The notes: generated by a model not told the origin, from the sequence alone. Positions 17,344 to 25,786 are shown, numbered from the stretch's first letter. The stretch is 64,000 nucleotides of DNA from Chloroflexota bacterium (GCA_022826725.1 JAJDUF010000020.1:62001-126000), one strand, 5' to 3'. Translations and numbers: made by a program.

Positions 17344-18303
17344 GTGGAAATGAGCGTGCTGGGGCGCACCGGGTTGCAGGTTTCGGCTCTCGGCCTGGGC
17401 GCTGCCTATATCAAGTTGCCCGTACCAGGGGAGCTGAGAGACGAGGCCGAGGTGCAGCGTGGCAAGGAGACGATCTGGGCTGCCGTCGAGGCGGGCTGCC
17501 GGCTGATCGATTCGGCGGCGGGTTACGGGAGGGGCGGCAGCGAGCGCCTGATCGCGGAAGCGTTTGGAGAGCGCCCCAAACTCGCCGCCGACGTGCTGGT
17601 AACCACGAAGGTCGGTCATCTGCCCGGCCACGATGGCACCTACGACATGGCAATGCGCTGCGTCGAGGGCAGTATGGAGCGCCTGGGCGTAGAACGTCTT
17701 CCACTGCTCTACATTCACGACCCAATGGACCTGCCGATGGACCTGGTGATGAGCGAACTGGGCACACTCGGCGCGCTGCGGGCGCTACAGAAACGCGGCT
17801 TGCTGGACTTCGTCGGTGTCGCTGCCAACGACCCGGTGACCAATGCCATGTACATCGAAACCGGGGAGTTCGACGCGGCCGTGGTGCCGGAGGCCTGGAG
17901 CCTGATTAACCGACTGGCCGAGGAGCGGATCTTCCCGGCCGCCGAGCGCCACGGCACCGGGCTGGTGATTGCGACGCCCTTGGAGCTGGGGCTGCTCGCG
18001 GTAGGGGCACGGGAGACGAATACCTTTCCGCGCCGGCGGTTCTCGCCGGAGGTGTTGGCGCACGTGCGGCAGCTGGAGACCGCCTGCGAGCGTCATGGCA
18101 TCTCGCTGGCCGCGGCAGCCCTGCAATATGTGGTGCAGCATCCAGCCGTCTCTGCGGTCATCGCTGGCGCCCGCAATCCGCAGGAAGCGCGGGCCAACGC
18201 GGCGGCGATGCAGGAGCCAATACCGGCGGCGTTCTGGGACGAGGTGCGACCAACGCTCCGCCATTGGGAGGCCGGTGAGCACCGCCTGCCGCCGGAGGAC
18301 TAG
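17344..18303 (+). CDS. Aldo/keto reductase
   Basis: A 319-residue (beta/alpha)8 aldo/keto reductase. It has RTGLQVSALGLGAAYI at the N-terminus, the tetrad Asp and Tyr in LIDSAAGYGRG, the catalytic Lys in VTTKVGHL and the His in LLYIHDPM. VVPEAWSLINR follows at the cofactor pocket. It resembles the D-threo-aldose 1-dehydrogenase/L-fucose dehydrogenase branch. AGGAGG at 17332-17337 gives 6-nt spacing to GTG 17344; TTG 17341 and ATG 17350 are alternatives. It acts downstream of, or parallel to, the Gfo/Idh/MocA enzyme. Confidence 0.92.
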   Translation: MEMSVLGRTGLQVSALGLGAAYIKLPVPGELRDEAEVQRGKETIWAAVEAGCRLIDSAAGYGRGGSERLIAEAFGERPKLAADVLVTTKVGHLPGHDGTYDMAMRCVEGSMERLGVERLPLLYIHDPMDLPMDLVMSELGTLGALRALQKRGLLDFVGVAANDPVTNAMYIETGEFDAAVVPEAWSLINRLAEERIFPAAERHGTGLVIATPLELGLLAVGARETNTFPRRRFSPEVLAHVRQLETACERHGISLAAAALQYVVQHPAVSAVIAGARNPQEARANAAAMQEPIPAAFWDEVRPTLRHWEAGEHRLPPED

Positions 18304-18355
18304 CCGGCGGGCAATTCCTCAATTATGTAAGGGCTACTTAACTAGCTCTCGCGGG

Positions 18356-18637
18356 TCATGACTCGCCGAGGATCCGTTGCAGGCGCTCGTCATCCGCCTT
18401 CCGCAAGGCACGGACCCACTCAACTGCCGCCTCGCTCGTTTCCCAGCCGGGGATGTCCACGTGGGCGAGGGAGCCACCGGCCTCCCGCGCGAGTTGACTT
18501 CGCCGCATCCGGGCCAGCTTCTCGGAGACGGCTTCGGCGAAGAACTTACTGCGACGCCGGCGACCGATAGCTTGATCCACCTCTTCGACGAGTCGACGGG
18601 AGATGACGATATGCGTGCGAATGGTGTTGCTCGGCAT
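18356..18637 (-). CDS. Ribbon-helix-helix (CopG-like) protein
   Basis: A 93-residue small DNA-binding protein. The N-terminal THIVISRRLVEEVDQAI followed by RRRRSKFFAEAVSEKLARM matches the beta-strand, helix, helix order of the CopG/MetJ-like fold (residues about 8-45), as in type II antitoxins. The C-terminal half (VDIPGWETSEAAVEWVRALR) would be the toxin-binding tail in such systems. No toxin gene is evident beside it, because the neighbours are an aldo/keto reductase and a cupin. It may be an orphan antitoxin or a plain repressor. AGAGG precedes ATG 18637. Confidence 0.78.
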   Translation of the reverse strand: MPSNTIRTHIVISRRLVEEVDQAIGRRRRSKFFAEAVSEKLARMRRSQLAREAGGSLAHVDIPGWETSEAAVEWVRALRKADDERLQRILGES

Positions 18638-18760
18638 CGGACTGCCTCTGGCGATCCACGGGAGTGGGATGAGTTTATCACACTTACGCGCTCACTTGCC
18701 GCTCTATGATCCCGGTACGTGTGACCGGCTGAGTGGATGGTTGCGGTTTCCGGTGGTGGT

Positions 18761-19168
18761 CTAGGGGGAGGGGTGGAGGACGGAGGGTGGCCACTTGCCG
18801 GCGACGGGGTAGGCTTCGTCTTCGCCTGGCCAGGGTGGCATGGTGATGCCGAGGGCGGCGAGCGGCTCGGGGCCGAGCGAGCGAAACTGGAAGTGGGTAT
18901 CCACGGGGATGGTGAGGCAGACGCCGGGTGTGACGGTGACTACCGCTTCTTGTTCGTGCAGCTTGCGCCACATCTCGCCGCGACCGCGTAGGAAGTACCA
19001 GATTTCCTCGACCGTGCGGTGGGCGACGGGAGCCGAGGTTTGGCCGGGCGCCAACTCGAAATGCGCCATGCTCCCCCTCTGTAGCGCTAGCAAGATACGC
19101 ACGTCCGAGCCGTCCGGCGCAACCACGTCCGGGTCCGTAGGCAGGCGCTTGGTATGAAAGCTCGTCAC
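18761..19168 (-). CDS. Cupin-domain protein downstream of sulfatase
   Basis: A 135-residue cupin. Motif 1 is APVAHRTVEEIWYFLRGRG (about 46-64, His and Glu ligands). Motif 2 is IPVDTHFQFRSLG (about 87-99). The gene starts with GTG at 19168, behind GAGGA, only 14 nt after the sulfatase stop, so the two are almost certainly cotranscribed. It could be a metal-binding accessory protein or small isomerase linked to desulfated product metabolism, but the reaction is unknown. Confidence 0.83.
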   Translation of the reverse strand: MTSFHTKRLPTDPDVVAPDGSDVRILLALQRGSMAHFELAPGQTSAPVAHRTVEEIWYFLRGRGEMWRKLHEQEAVVTVTPGVCLTIPVDTHFQFRSLGPEPLAALGITMPPWPGEDEAYPVAGKWPPSVLHPSP

Positions 19169-19182
19169 GCTGGTGTCCTCGG

Positions 19183-20505
19183 CTACGCCACCAGCGGCGA
19201 CGTGACATCGTCCCGCCGCGAGGTGTCGTCGAGCGTGCGTTGCTGGCGGATTAGCTCGGATAGCTCCCGCACGACATTGGGATGCTCCGCGGCCAGCTCT
19301 TGCGCTTCATAGGGGTCGTCGGCGATGTTGAATAGCTCGACCTGGCGCTCATCATCCTCGTGAGCGATCAGCTTCCAGTCGCCGGCGCGCACACCCAGCC
19401 GCGTGCCGCCGCGGAAGTTCCAGAAGAGCGTGCGGTTGGCCGACGTCTCGGAGGTGCCAGCAAGCAGGGGCCAGATGTCTGTGCCGTCCCACTGCGGATC
19501 GTGCTGCGGCGTGGCGCCGAGCAGGCGGCAGAAGGTCGGCATCCAGTCCACGACGTGGACCGGCTGCGCCATGATTCCGGGTGCCAGGTGGCCGCGCCAG
19601 TTGATGACCGTCGGGGTGCGGATACCGCCTTCGTAGAGCTGGGCCTTGACGCCGCGGAACGGGAGGTTCGATCCGAGCCGCGGGGAGGCCTCCTGCCAGC
19701 CCGGGTAGCGGTCCGAACTGTGGAGGGGTGCCCCGTTGATCGCGCCGTTGTCGGAGGAGAAGACGATGATCGTATCGTCGCGCTGGCCGGTTGCCTCCAG
19801 CAGCTCGACAAGCTGACCGATGGCCGCATCCATGTGGCTGGCGTAGGCCGCGTACCGCTTGAAGGAGGCTTCTTTCAGCGGGTCGGCGTCGAAATGATCG
19901 AACCAGTAGCGGTCGAGCCAGGGCTGGGGCGGCTTGATGGGTACGTGGACGGCGGTGAAGGGAACGTAGCAGAACCAGGGCCGGTCGCGGCTGGCGATCC
20001 AGTCGTAGGCGGCGCGACCGATGAGGTCGGTGACATGGCCGGTCTCTTCGACCAACTCGCCGTTGCGGTGCCAGGTGACGGAGAACTCGCCCCGCTTGTA
20101 GCGATGGTTATACGGGTCAACGCCGCCGGCCAAACTGCCGTAGCCGGTGTTGAAGCCGTAGGCCTGCGGGCCGAATTGCGGTGCCGAACCGAGGTGCCAT
20201 TTGCCGAACAGCCCGGTGTCGTAGCCCTCGTCGCGCAGCACGGTAGCCAGGGTGGGGTAGCCGTCAGGTAGGACGGGCGCGTTGGAGGGCACGGTGGCGT
20301 GGGGGCCGAAACGGCCCGGATGGCGGCCGGTGAGCAGCGACGTGCGCGTGGGCGTACACATGGGGCAGACGTAGTGCTGGGTCAGCTCCACGCCGCCCTG
20401 TACCAGCCGGTCAATGTTCGGCGTGCGGATGGGCGAACCGTGGCAGCTCACGTCGCCCCAGCCGAGGTCGTCGGCGAGGATGTAGAGGACGTTGGGTGTG
20501 CTCAT
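19183..20505 (-). CDS. Arylsulfatase-type sulfatase
   Basis: A 440-residue sulfatase of the alkaline phosphatase superfamily. It begins PNVLYILADDLGWGDV with the two metal-binding aspartates. The formylglycine motif CTPTR (Cys50-Arg54, CxPxR form) is followed by TSLLTGR. GKWHLG (catalytic Lys and His) and FSSDNGA (metal Asp and Asn) complete the active site. There is no signal peptide from the chosen ATG 20505, which has GGGAGG upstream. A longer frame adds 17 unlikely residues. Activity needs a formylglycine-generating enzyme, which is not in this window. The substrate would be a sulfated carbohydrate or phenol. Confidence 0.93.
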   Translation of the reverse strand: MSTPNVLYILADDLGWGDVSCHGSPIRTPNIDRLVQGGVELTQHYVCPMCTPTRTSLLTGRHPGRFGPHATVPSNAPVLPDGYPTLATVLRDEGYDTGLFGKWHLGSAPQFGPQAYGFNTGYGSLAGGVDPYNHRYKRGEFSVTWHRNGELVEETGHVTDLIGRAAYDWIASRDRPWFCYVPFTAVHVPIKPPQPWLDRYWFDHFDADPLKEASFKRYAAYASHMDAAIGQLVELLEATGQRDDTIIVFSSDNGAINGAPLHSSDRYPGWQEASPRLGSNLPFRGVKAQLYEGGIRTPTVINWRGHLAPGIMAQPVHVVDWMPTFCRLLGATPQHDPQWDGTDIWPLLAGTSETSANRTLFWNFRGGTRLGVRAGDWKLIAHEDDERQVELFNIADDPYEAQELAAEHPNVVRELSELIRQQRTLDDTSRRDDVTSPLVA

Positions 20506-20712
20506 CAAGCCTCCCGGTCCGGCCGTAGCATTGAAAGTAAGCATGGGCCGCGCCACCGGATTCTAGGGCTAACGGAGTATGGGTGGTACAGTATACAGGG
20601 AGAAGAATTGCCAGCACTGACGCTCGAGTCCGCCCTCCATCTGCGCGGTAGCAGGGAGCGATGGTCGCCAGGCGTAAGCCTACCGGCGATGCTGCGGTGC
20701 GGGGAAACTGCC

Positions 20713-22038
20713 ATGAACGAGATCAGGCTCAAGAACTTCCGGTGCTTCCGGGATGGGCAGACCGCCCGTTTGGCACCACTCACCCTGCTCGTGGGTGAGA
20801 ACAGCACCGGAAAGACCTCTTTTCTAGCCATGATTCGGGCGCTCTGGAATATCGCTACCGGCTTTCGAGTTCCGAGTTCCCCGGATTTCAAGGAAGACCC
20901 CTACGATCTGGGAAGTTTTGACGAGATCGCTCACCATCGGGGAGGCAGGGGCAGCCGTAGTGAAACCTTCGAAGCGGGGTTCTCTTCTAACCATTACCAG
21001 CTTGATGTCACTTTCGGAAGAAATGGAACTATACCTTCTCCGGTGAGAACGCGCCTCGCATTTGGAGATATTCGGGTGGATGAACACTCTGAAGTAGGAC
21101 AGACTCTCATGCTTCAAGTTGGGACTTCCCGGGGTCGTTGGGAGTTGCAAGCACCAGTTGTGTCCAGTGGCTGGCCCGATGCTGATACGCCGCTGATGGT
21201 TTCTCTCATGTATCATCTGAGGCCATCCAATTCGAGAGACGGTGAAGAAGCTACGGTCTTTACACCACTACCCGGTTCTCCCGGCTTCAGCTCGGAAGAT
21301 TGGGAACTGGTCCAAAGACTCGCTTATTTTGGGCTTCAGCTCTTCGAAAAGCGGCCATTCGCCAGCGCGCCGGTCCGCTCCAAGCCGCGGCGCACTTACG
21401 ATCCCGCCCGTCCTGTACCTGATCCCGAAGGTGACTACGTTCCCATGTACCTCGCCAACCTCTATTTCCAGGATAGGGAGGCGTGGGTAAATCTCAAGAA
21501 GCGGCTCGAGGATTTTGGGACAGTTGCGGGTCTATTCGATGAAATCTCGATCAGACCGCTGGGCAAAAGGAATAGTGAACCCTTTCAGTTGCAGGTCAGG
21601 AAGTTTGGAGGCGGGCTCAAGGGTCCCCGGCGCAACTTGATTGACGTGGGATACGGTGTCAGTCAAGTGCTACCGGTGGTCATGGAGTTGCTGCGCGAGG
21701 ATGCGCCAGATATGTTCTTGTTGCAGCAGCCAGAGGTGCATCTTCACCCTAGCACCCAGGCCGCGCTGGGGAGCTTGTTCTGCCAAGTGGCCGGCGCGGG
21801 CCGCCAACTGGTGGTCGAGACGCACAGTGACCATCTGATGGATCGGGTGCGGATGGATGTTCGCGACGGCGTCTCCACGCTGAAGCCGGAGGATGTGTCC
21901 ATTCTCTTTTTCGAGCGTGGAGACTTGGACGTTCACATTCACTCCCTCCGAATAGATGAGGAGGGAAATATCTTGGACCAGCCCGAGGGCTATCGCAGTT
22001 TCTTCATGGAAGAGACTCGAAGGGAGTTGGGGCTTTAA
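20713..22038 (+). CDS. OLD/DUF3696-like AAA ATPase (putative defence ATPase)
   Basis: A 441-residue SMC/ABC-like ATPase. Walker A GENSTGKTS is at residues 28-36, straight after a RecF-like start (IRLKNFRCF). The Walker B segment reads LLQQPEVHLHP (Q338, Q339), where relatives usually have an acidic residue first. The H-loop is ETHSDHL (369-375). The C-terminal 60 residues (SILFFERGDLDVHI onward) look like the DUF3696 tail. ATG 20713 is chosen because it begins the conserved fold; the frame upstream is antisense to the sulfatase. The downstream PIN-like gene starts 4 nt after the stop. Codon use is markedly less GC-rich than neighbours, indicating transfer. Confidence 0.85.
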   Translation: MNEIRLKNFRCFRDGQTARLAPLTLLVGENSTGKTSFLAMIRALWNIATGFRVPSSPDFKEDPYDLGSFDEIAHHRGGRGSRSETFEAGFSSNHYQLDVTFGRNGTIPSPVRTRLAFGDIRVDEHSEVGQTLMLQVGTSRGRWELQAPVVSSGWPDADTPLMVSLMYHLRPSNSRDGEEATVFTPLPGSPGFSSEDWELVQRLAYFGLQLFEKRPFASAPVRSKPRRTYDPARPVPDPEGDYVPMYLANLYFQDREAWVNLKKRLEDFGTVAGLFDEISIRPLGKRNSEPFQLQVRKFGGGLKGPRRNLIDVGYGVSQVLPVVMELLREDAPDMFLLQQPEVHLHPSTQAALGSLFCQVAGAGRQLVVETHSDHLMDRVRMDVRDGVSTLKPEDVSILFFERGDLDVHIHSLRIDEEGNILDQPEGYRSFFMEETRRELGL

Positions 22039-22042
22039 GGAA

Positions 22043-22531
22043 ATGTGTGCAATTATTGACGCAAGCGTAGTCCATGAGGCGTTTGGTACCAATCGCCCAC
22101 AGGCAGGTAAAGAATTCTTCGATTGGATCAATAGTAGAGGTGGAATCCTGGTGGTGGGAGGCAAGTTGCTTGAAGAGCTTGATAGAGGGTCGTCCGCCTT
22201 CAGAAAATGGAGACTGGCAGCACGGCGCGCTGGAAGGGTAAGGATTGAGAACAGAGATGAGGTGAAGGCAAGGACGGAGGAACTCCAACGCGTACGGACC
22301 TACCGTTCAAATGATCCACATGTTCTTGCTTTGGCTCAGGTGAGTGGCGCCCGCCTCCTGTATTCCAATGATGGCGACCTGCAACAGGATTTCGGAAATA
22401 GGCAATTGATAAGCAACCCGCGAGGAAAGGTTTACACAACAAGCAGTGGGCCAGGATACGATAACACCATCTTGCGGCCTACTCACAGACGGCTTCTTGC
22501 CAGAAGAGATCTGTGCCCAATGAGGCATTAA
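22043..22531 (+). CDS. PIN-like nuclease/toxin partner of the ATPase
   Basis: A 162-residue protein with a PIN-like arrangement. It begins MCAIIDASVVHEAFG (Asp6), with an acidic LLEELD around residues 42-47, SNDPHVLALAQVSG (Asp91), and LLYSNDGDLQQDF (Asp110, Asp112). These acidic residues fit the metal-binding quartet of PIN ribonucleases. Its binding site TAAGGA overlaps the ATPase stop codon, so translation is coupled. Base composition matches the ATPase and differs from flanking genes. I infer an ATPase-gated nuclease, as in other OLD-like ATPase/nuclease pairs; cleavage of RNA or DNA is unproven. Confidence 0.75.
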   Translation: MCAIIDASVVHEAFGTNRPQAGKEFFDWINSRGGILVVGGKLLEELDRGSSAFRKWRLAARRAGRVRIENRDEVKARTEELQRVRTYRSNDPHVLALAQVSGARLLYSNDGDLQQDFGNRQLISNPRGKVYTTSSGPGYDNTILRPTHRRLLARRDLCPMRH

Positions 22532-22664
22532 TGCTCTCTCCGGCAAGGAGCGGCGAACAACAGTCGCTTCTCAGCAGGCCGTACCCGCCAGGATGGCAGA
22601 ATGGGCGCCAGTGAGGGTGCAGTCTCGGCGCGATGACGTATGCGGTGCGGAGGGGGGAGCGAAC

Positions 22665-24617
22665 ATGCAAGAGTTCTACGTGACCGGTGCTGAGACCTTC
22701 ATTCGGGTGAATGAGGACTTGAGCTTGACGGTGCGGCGGCGGGACGGGCGCACGCTGTGGGCCACGTCGTCAACGCAGCCGCCTACCATGACGGTCCGCA
22801 GGGGTGACGATCCGACCCGGCAGCTGCCGTTGGCGCAGGCGCAGGCCGCGCTCAGGCCGTTCGACGATGGCACGCATCGCGGCCATACCGTGCGGTTGAG
22901 CGGCTTTGCGGGTACCGATGTCGTGGTGGGCCTGACCTTCGCGGTGGGGCAGAACGAGCCTGTGCTCGATGGTCACGGCCGGGAGGTGGCACCGGCTGCG
23001 GACGAGCTGCTGATTGAGGCGGCGCAGGTCGGCGGTAGGGACGTTGTCGTGAGCCTGGAGGACCTTTACCGGATCGAGAAGCCGGTCTCGGCCGGGGGGT
23101 ATCTGGTGCTGCCGCATGGGTCAGGGTATCTGATCCCGGCGGATTGCCCGGACGAGTTGCCGGGGCGGGGGCACGTGGGCGGCTATATCGGCGCGCGCTG
23201 GACGCTGCCGCTGTTCGGGATCGTGCGGGGGGAGGATGCGCTGTGCGTGCTGGTGGATACGTGGTGGGACTGCGAGGTGGAGGCGGACCACGCGCCGGGC
23301 GAGCGGTCGGCGCTGGCGTTCCACTGGCGGGGCAGTCTGGGTAAGCTGGCCTACCGGCGCCGATTCCGCGTGCAGTTTGCTGGGGGGCTGGACTACGTGG
23401 GGATGGCCAAGATGTATCGGGAGCAAGCGCGTCGCGAGGGGCTGCTGCAGACGCTGGAAGAGAAGGCGGCCGACAACCCCGATCTGCGGAACGATCTCAA
23501 TGCGGTGCTCTACCGGTGGCCGACCTGGAATCCCGACGACGGGCCGGGGGTGCTCGATGACTTGCAGGCACTCCGCGAATTGGGATTTGCGATCAAGTTC
23601 TTTTTCCCGAAGTGGTCTGCAATTGGCTATGCGCCTGAACGGAGCCTGCCCACGAACGCAACATCCGGCTGGCAGTCGCTGCTGCTGGAGACGCCGGTGC
23701 CGGGCGGCTGGGAGACGCTGGTCGGGCTGGCGGATGCGGTGCATCAGCGGGGGTGTAGCATCCAGGGGTTCATCGCCCCGCGCAGTCAAGAGCCGGAGGG
23801 GCCGGACTATGACGAGGACCGCTGGCCACGCGATGCGGATGGCCGGCCCCTCCACGACCTGAGCGCCCACGACGCGGTTGACCGGCTCAGGCGGGGACTC
23901 GATCACCTCGCGGCGCAGGGGCTGAGTCTGGATACGCTCTACTTCGACGGCTATGCGGCGTTCGGTGCGCTGGCGGAAGACTTCTCGGCACAGCATCCGG
24001 TCACGCGCCGCATGACGTATGAGGCGCAGAACGCGGCCTTTGCCGAGACGCGGCGGCGGGGAATCGTACCGGCCGGGGAGTTGGCGCGCTTCTGGTGTAT
24101 AGCCGACTGCGACTACTATTTCTTCACCGACTGGTCGAGTGATCGGCTCACCAATACGCCGGTGCAGGGAGCGCCGGCACCCGTCGGCGAACCGGTGCCC
24201 CTGTTCCAACTGGTGTTCCACGACTGCTTTTCCGCCGGCTTCTCCGGCGGCGGCTACGCGCTCTATTCGGCCGGCTATGACTGGTGGGCAGACCGCACGC
24301 CGCGGCTGTACGAACTGCTGTATGCGGCGGCGCCGGCATACAACTGGCTGCCCGGTGGCGAAGTGCCGCTCGGTGACCTGAGTCGAGGCATGTTGCCGAG
24401 GAAGCTGGACTGGCTGCGGCGCTGGCGCGACTTCTACGGCGCGATTGCCACTGCGGAGATGGTCGGGCATCGCTTTCTGTCAGGGGACCGCGCATTGCAG
24501 CAGGTGGAGTTTGCGAACGGCGTGCACGCCACGTTCAATATGGCAGCGAACGAGCTGCGCGTAGAGCACGTGCCCGGCTTCAGTGGAAAGTGGGAGCGGC
24601 CGGAGCAGCTAGATTAG
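22665..24617 (+). CDS. Glycoside hydrolase-like protein (GH101/DUF5696-type barrel)
   Basis: A 650-residue protein. The N-terminal half is a beta-rich domain (VRLSGFAGTDVVVGLTF, RRFRVQFAGGLDYVGMAKMY). The C-terminal half resembles a TIM-barrel hydrolase: FAIKFFFPKWSAIGY, then SLDTLYFDGYAAFG with an aspartate at the usual strand-4 nucleophile position, and VPAGELARFWCIADCDYYF with possible acid residues. This layout recalls the endo-alpha-N-acetylgalactosaminidase/DUF5696 group. No signal peptide is present. AGGGGGGAG precedes ATG 22665. It is followed by a PhyH gene 52 nt downstream. The family assignment is tentative. Confidence 0.6.
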   Translation: MQEFYVTGAETFIRVNEDLSLTVRRRDGRTLWATSSTQPPTMTVRRGDDPTRQLPLAQAQAALRPFDDGTHRGHTVRLSGFAGTDVVVGLTFAVGQNEPVLDGHGREVAPAADELLIEAAQVGGRDVVVSLEDLYRIEKPVSAGGYLVLPHGSGYLIPADCPDELPGRGHVGGYIGARWTLPLFGIVRGEDALCVLVDTWWDCEVEADHAPGERSALAFHWRGSLGKLAYRRRFRVQFAGGLDYVGMAKMYREQARREGLLQTLEEKAADNPDLRNDLNAVLYRWPTWNPDDGPGVLDDLQALRELGFAIKFFFPKWSAIGYAPERSLPTNATSGWQSLLLETPVPGGWETLVGLADAVHQRGCSIQGFIAPRSQEPEGPDYDEDRWPRDADGRPLHDLSAHDAVDRLRRGLDHLAAQGLSLDTLYFDGYAAFGALAEDFSAQHPVTRRMTYEAQNAAFAETRRRGIVPAGELARFWCIADCDYYFFTDWSSDRLTNTPVQGAPAPVGEPVPLFQLVFHDCFSAGFSGGGYALYSAGYDWWADRTPRLYELLYAAAPAYNWLPGGEVPLGDLSRGMLPRKLDWLRRWRDFYGAIATAEMVGHRFLSGDRALQQVEFANGVHATFNMAANELRVEHVPGFSGKWERPEQLD

Positions 24618-24650
24618 TGGCCGGTGGCCGGTGGTCAGTGGCCGGTCGGA
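24618..24650 (+). repeat. TGGCCGGTGG short tandem-like repeat
   Basis: GTGGCCGGTGGCCGGTGGTC followed by AGTGGCCGG lies between two same-strand genes. Related fragments occur at 8592-8607 (AGTGGCTAGTGGCC), 11867 (TAGTGGTCGG) and, inverted, at 63581-63606 (CCGACCACTGACCACC). Confidence 0.55.
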
Positions 24651-24669
24651 GGGGAAACGGAGGGGCAGG

Positions 24670-25425
24670 ATGACGGAAGAGCAACGCTATTTCTTCGACC
24701 TCAAGGGGTACCTGGTGCTGCGGAACGTGCTATCGGCGGAGCACGTGGCGGCGCTGAACGCGGTGATTGACCGGGTGGAGACACGCCCCGATAACCTGCC
24801 GCCACTGGTGCGGTTCAGCGAGCGCCACGAGCCGGACATCTACATCAACAACATGAAGGAGTTGGGTGGTCCGTTCGAGGCACTGATTGACCCGGAGCCG
24901 ATCATCCCGCTGGTGCGGGAGATGGTCGGGACGCGCATCCGGCTCAATCATGAGTACGGGATCATGCGCTACCACACTGAAGGGCGGACCGCATTCCACT
25001 TGGGCAACACGCCGGTCAGGCCGTCGTGCCAGTTTCGGGTGCATAACGGGGAGTTCTACTCGACACTGGTGAAGGTGGTGTATCCTCTGACCGACCAGGA
25101 GATCGAGGATGGCTGTTTTTCGGCCATCCCCGGCAGCCACAAGAGCAACTTCCCGAACCCGTATGGGATCGAGCCGGAGGACATTCCGGTGCGCGAGCCA
25201 GTGCCGTGCCGCGCCGGCGACGCGATCATCTTCACGGAGGCGACCACACACGGCTCGGAGCCGAAACGCACCGCGCGGCCCCGGCGGACGCTGTACTTTG
25301 CCTACAGCCCGTGCTGGATTACCGATTGGACCGGTGGGCCGGAAATATCGGCAGAGCTGCTGGCGCGGGTAACGGAGCACCAGCGGGCGCTGTTGGAGGT
25401 GCAGCCGATGGGGACGGAGGAGTAG
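24670..25425 (+). CDS. Phytanoyl-CoA dioxygenase (PhyH) family protein
   Basis: A 251-residue Fe(II)/2-oxoglutarate oxygenase-like protein. It starts EEQRYFFDLKGYLVLRNVLS, has the substrate-binding EYGIMRYHTEG, then TAFHLGNTP, where the classical HxD reads HLG. DGCFSAIPGSHKSNFP follows, then GDAIIFTEATTHGSEP with the distal His, and TARPRRTLYFAYSP with the 2-oxoglutarate-binding arginine. The missing aspartate of HxD is seen in a bacterial PhyH subgroup; whether iron binding persists is uncertain. AGGGG/CAGG lies just before ATG 24670. It differs clearly from the other PhyH at 9727. Confidence 0.87.
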   Translation: MTEEQRYFFDLKGYLVLRNVLSAEHVAALNAVIDRVETRPDNLPPLVRFSERHEPDIYINNMKELGGPFEALIDPEPIIPLVREMVGTRIRLNHEYGIMRYHTEGRTAFHLGNTPVRPSCQFRVHNGEFYSTLVKVVYPLTDQEIEDGCFSAIPGSHKSNFPNPYGIEPEDIPVREPVPCRAGDAIIFTEATTHGSEPKRTARPRRTLYFAYSPCWITDWTGGPEISAELLARVTEHQRALLEVQPMGTEE

Positions 25426-25450
25426 CGGGCAGTAGAGGGGGATTGTTGCA

Positions 25451-25484
25451 CCCCCTATAGTGCCCCCGCTGCGGCGGAGTCACG
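25451..25484 (-). repeat. Dispersed hairpin repeat, family A (divergent copy)
   Basis: CCCCCTATAGTGCCCCCGC followed by TGCGGCGG is the reverse-orientation form of the GGGGGGACCATAGGGGGG repeat. It begins 26 nt after the PhyH stop. Confidence 0.6.
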
Positions 25485-25564
25485 GGGATTGCCGCGGGCG
25501 TGGGAATGGCGGGGAGAGACCCTGCCTCGCTGGTTACTGCTGCGCCTGCCGTCACTGGAAACGC

Positions 25565-25786
25565 TCACCTGCCTTCCTCGGCGGAGCAGGCACAGTCCTC
25601 CGGGTTCGGTGTCCCCTCCGCTACCGGCTGCACGATGGTCACCGTCGCCGCCGGTGCCGGTGTGCCCGCCTCGCCGCTCCCGGCCAGCCACCCGCCGACG
25701 CCGAGCACAGCCCCGATCACCAGGACCATGCCCAGGATATGTAGCTCGCGCTCAAAGCGCTTGATCCGCGCCCGTAGCTTCTCCAT
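25565..25786 (-). CDS. Small single-pass membrane protein
   Basis: A 73-residue protein, MEKLRARIKRFERELHILG then a hydrophobic segment MVLVIGAVLGVGGWLAG (about residues 20-36) and a low-complexity tail rich in Ala, Thr and Pro, ending in a Cys-containing CACSAEEGR. The basic N-terminus would stay in the cytoplasm and the tail would be outside. AGAGG is 6 nt before ATG 25786; a TTG start ten codons earlier is possible. No family is recognised. It stands alone between repeat remnants, and its reality rests on the membrane segment and binding site. Confidence 0.5.
   Translation of the reverse strand: MEKLRARIKRFERELHILGMVLVIGAVLGVGGWLAGSGEAGTPAPAATVTIVQPVAEGTPNPEDCACSAEEGR

Noticed and set aside
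18356-18637. Complete toxin-antitoxin pair around the ribbon-helix-helix gene
   Set aside because: No toxin-sized frame with a recognisable toxin motif adjoins it on either side.
23121-24470. 449-residue open frame on the minus strand
   Set aside because: Antisense shadow of the glycoside-hydrolase-like gene; Arg/Pro/His-rich.
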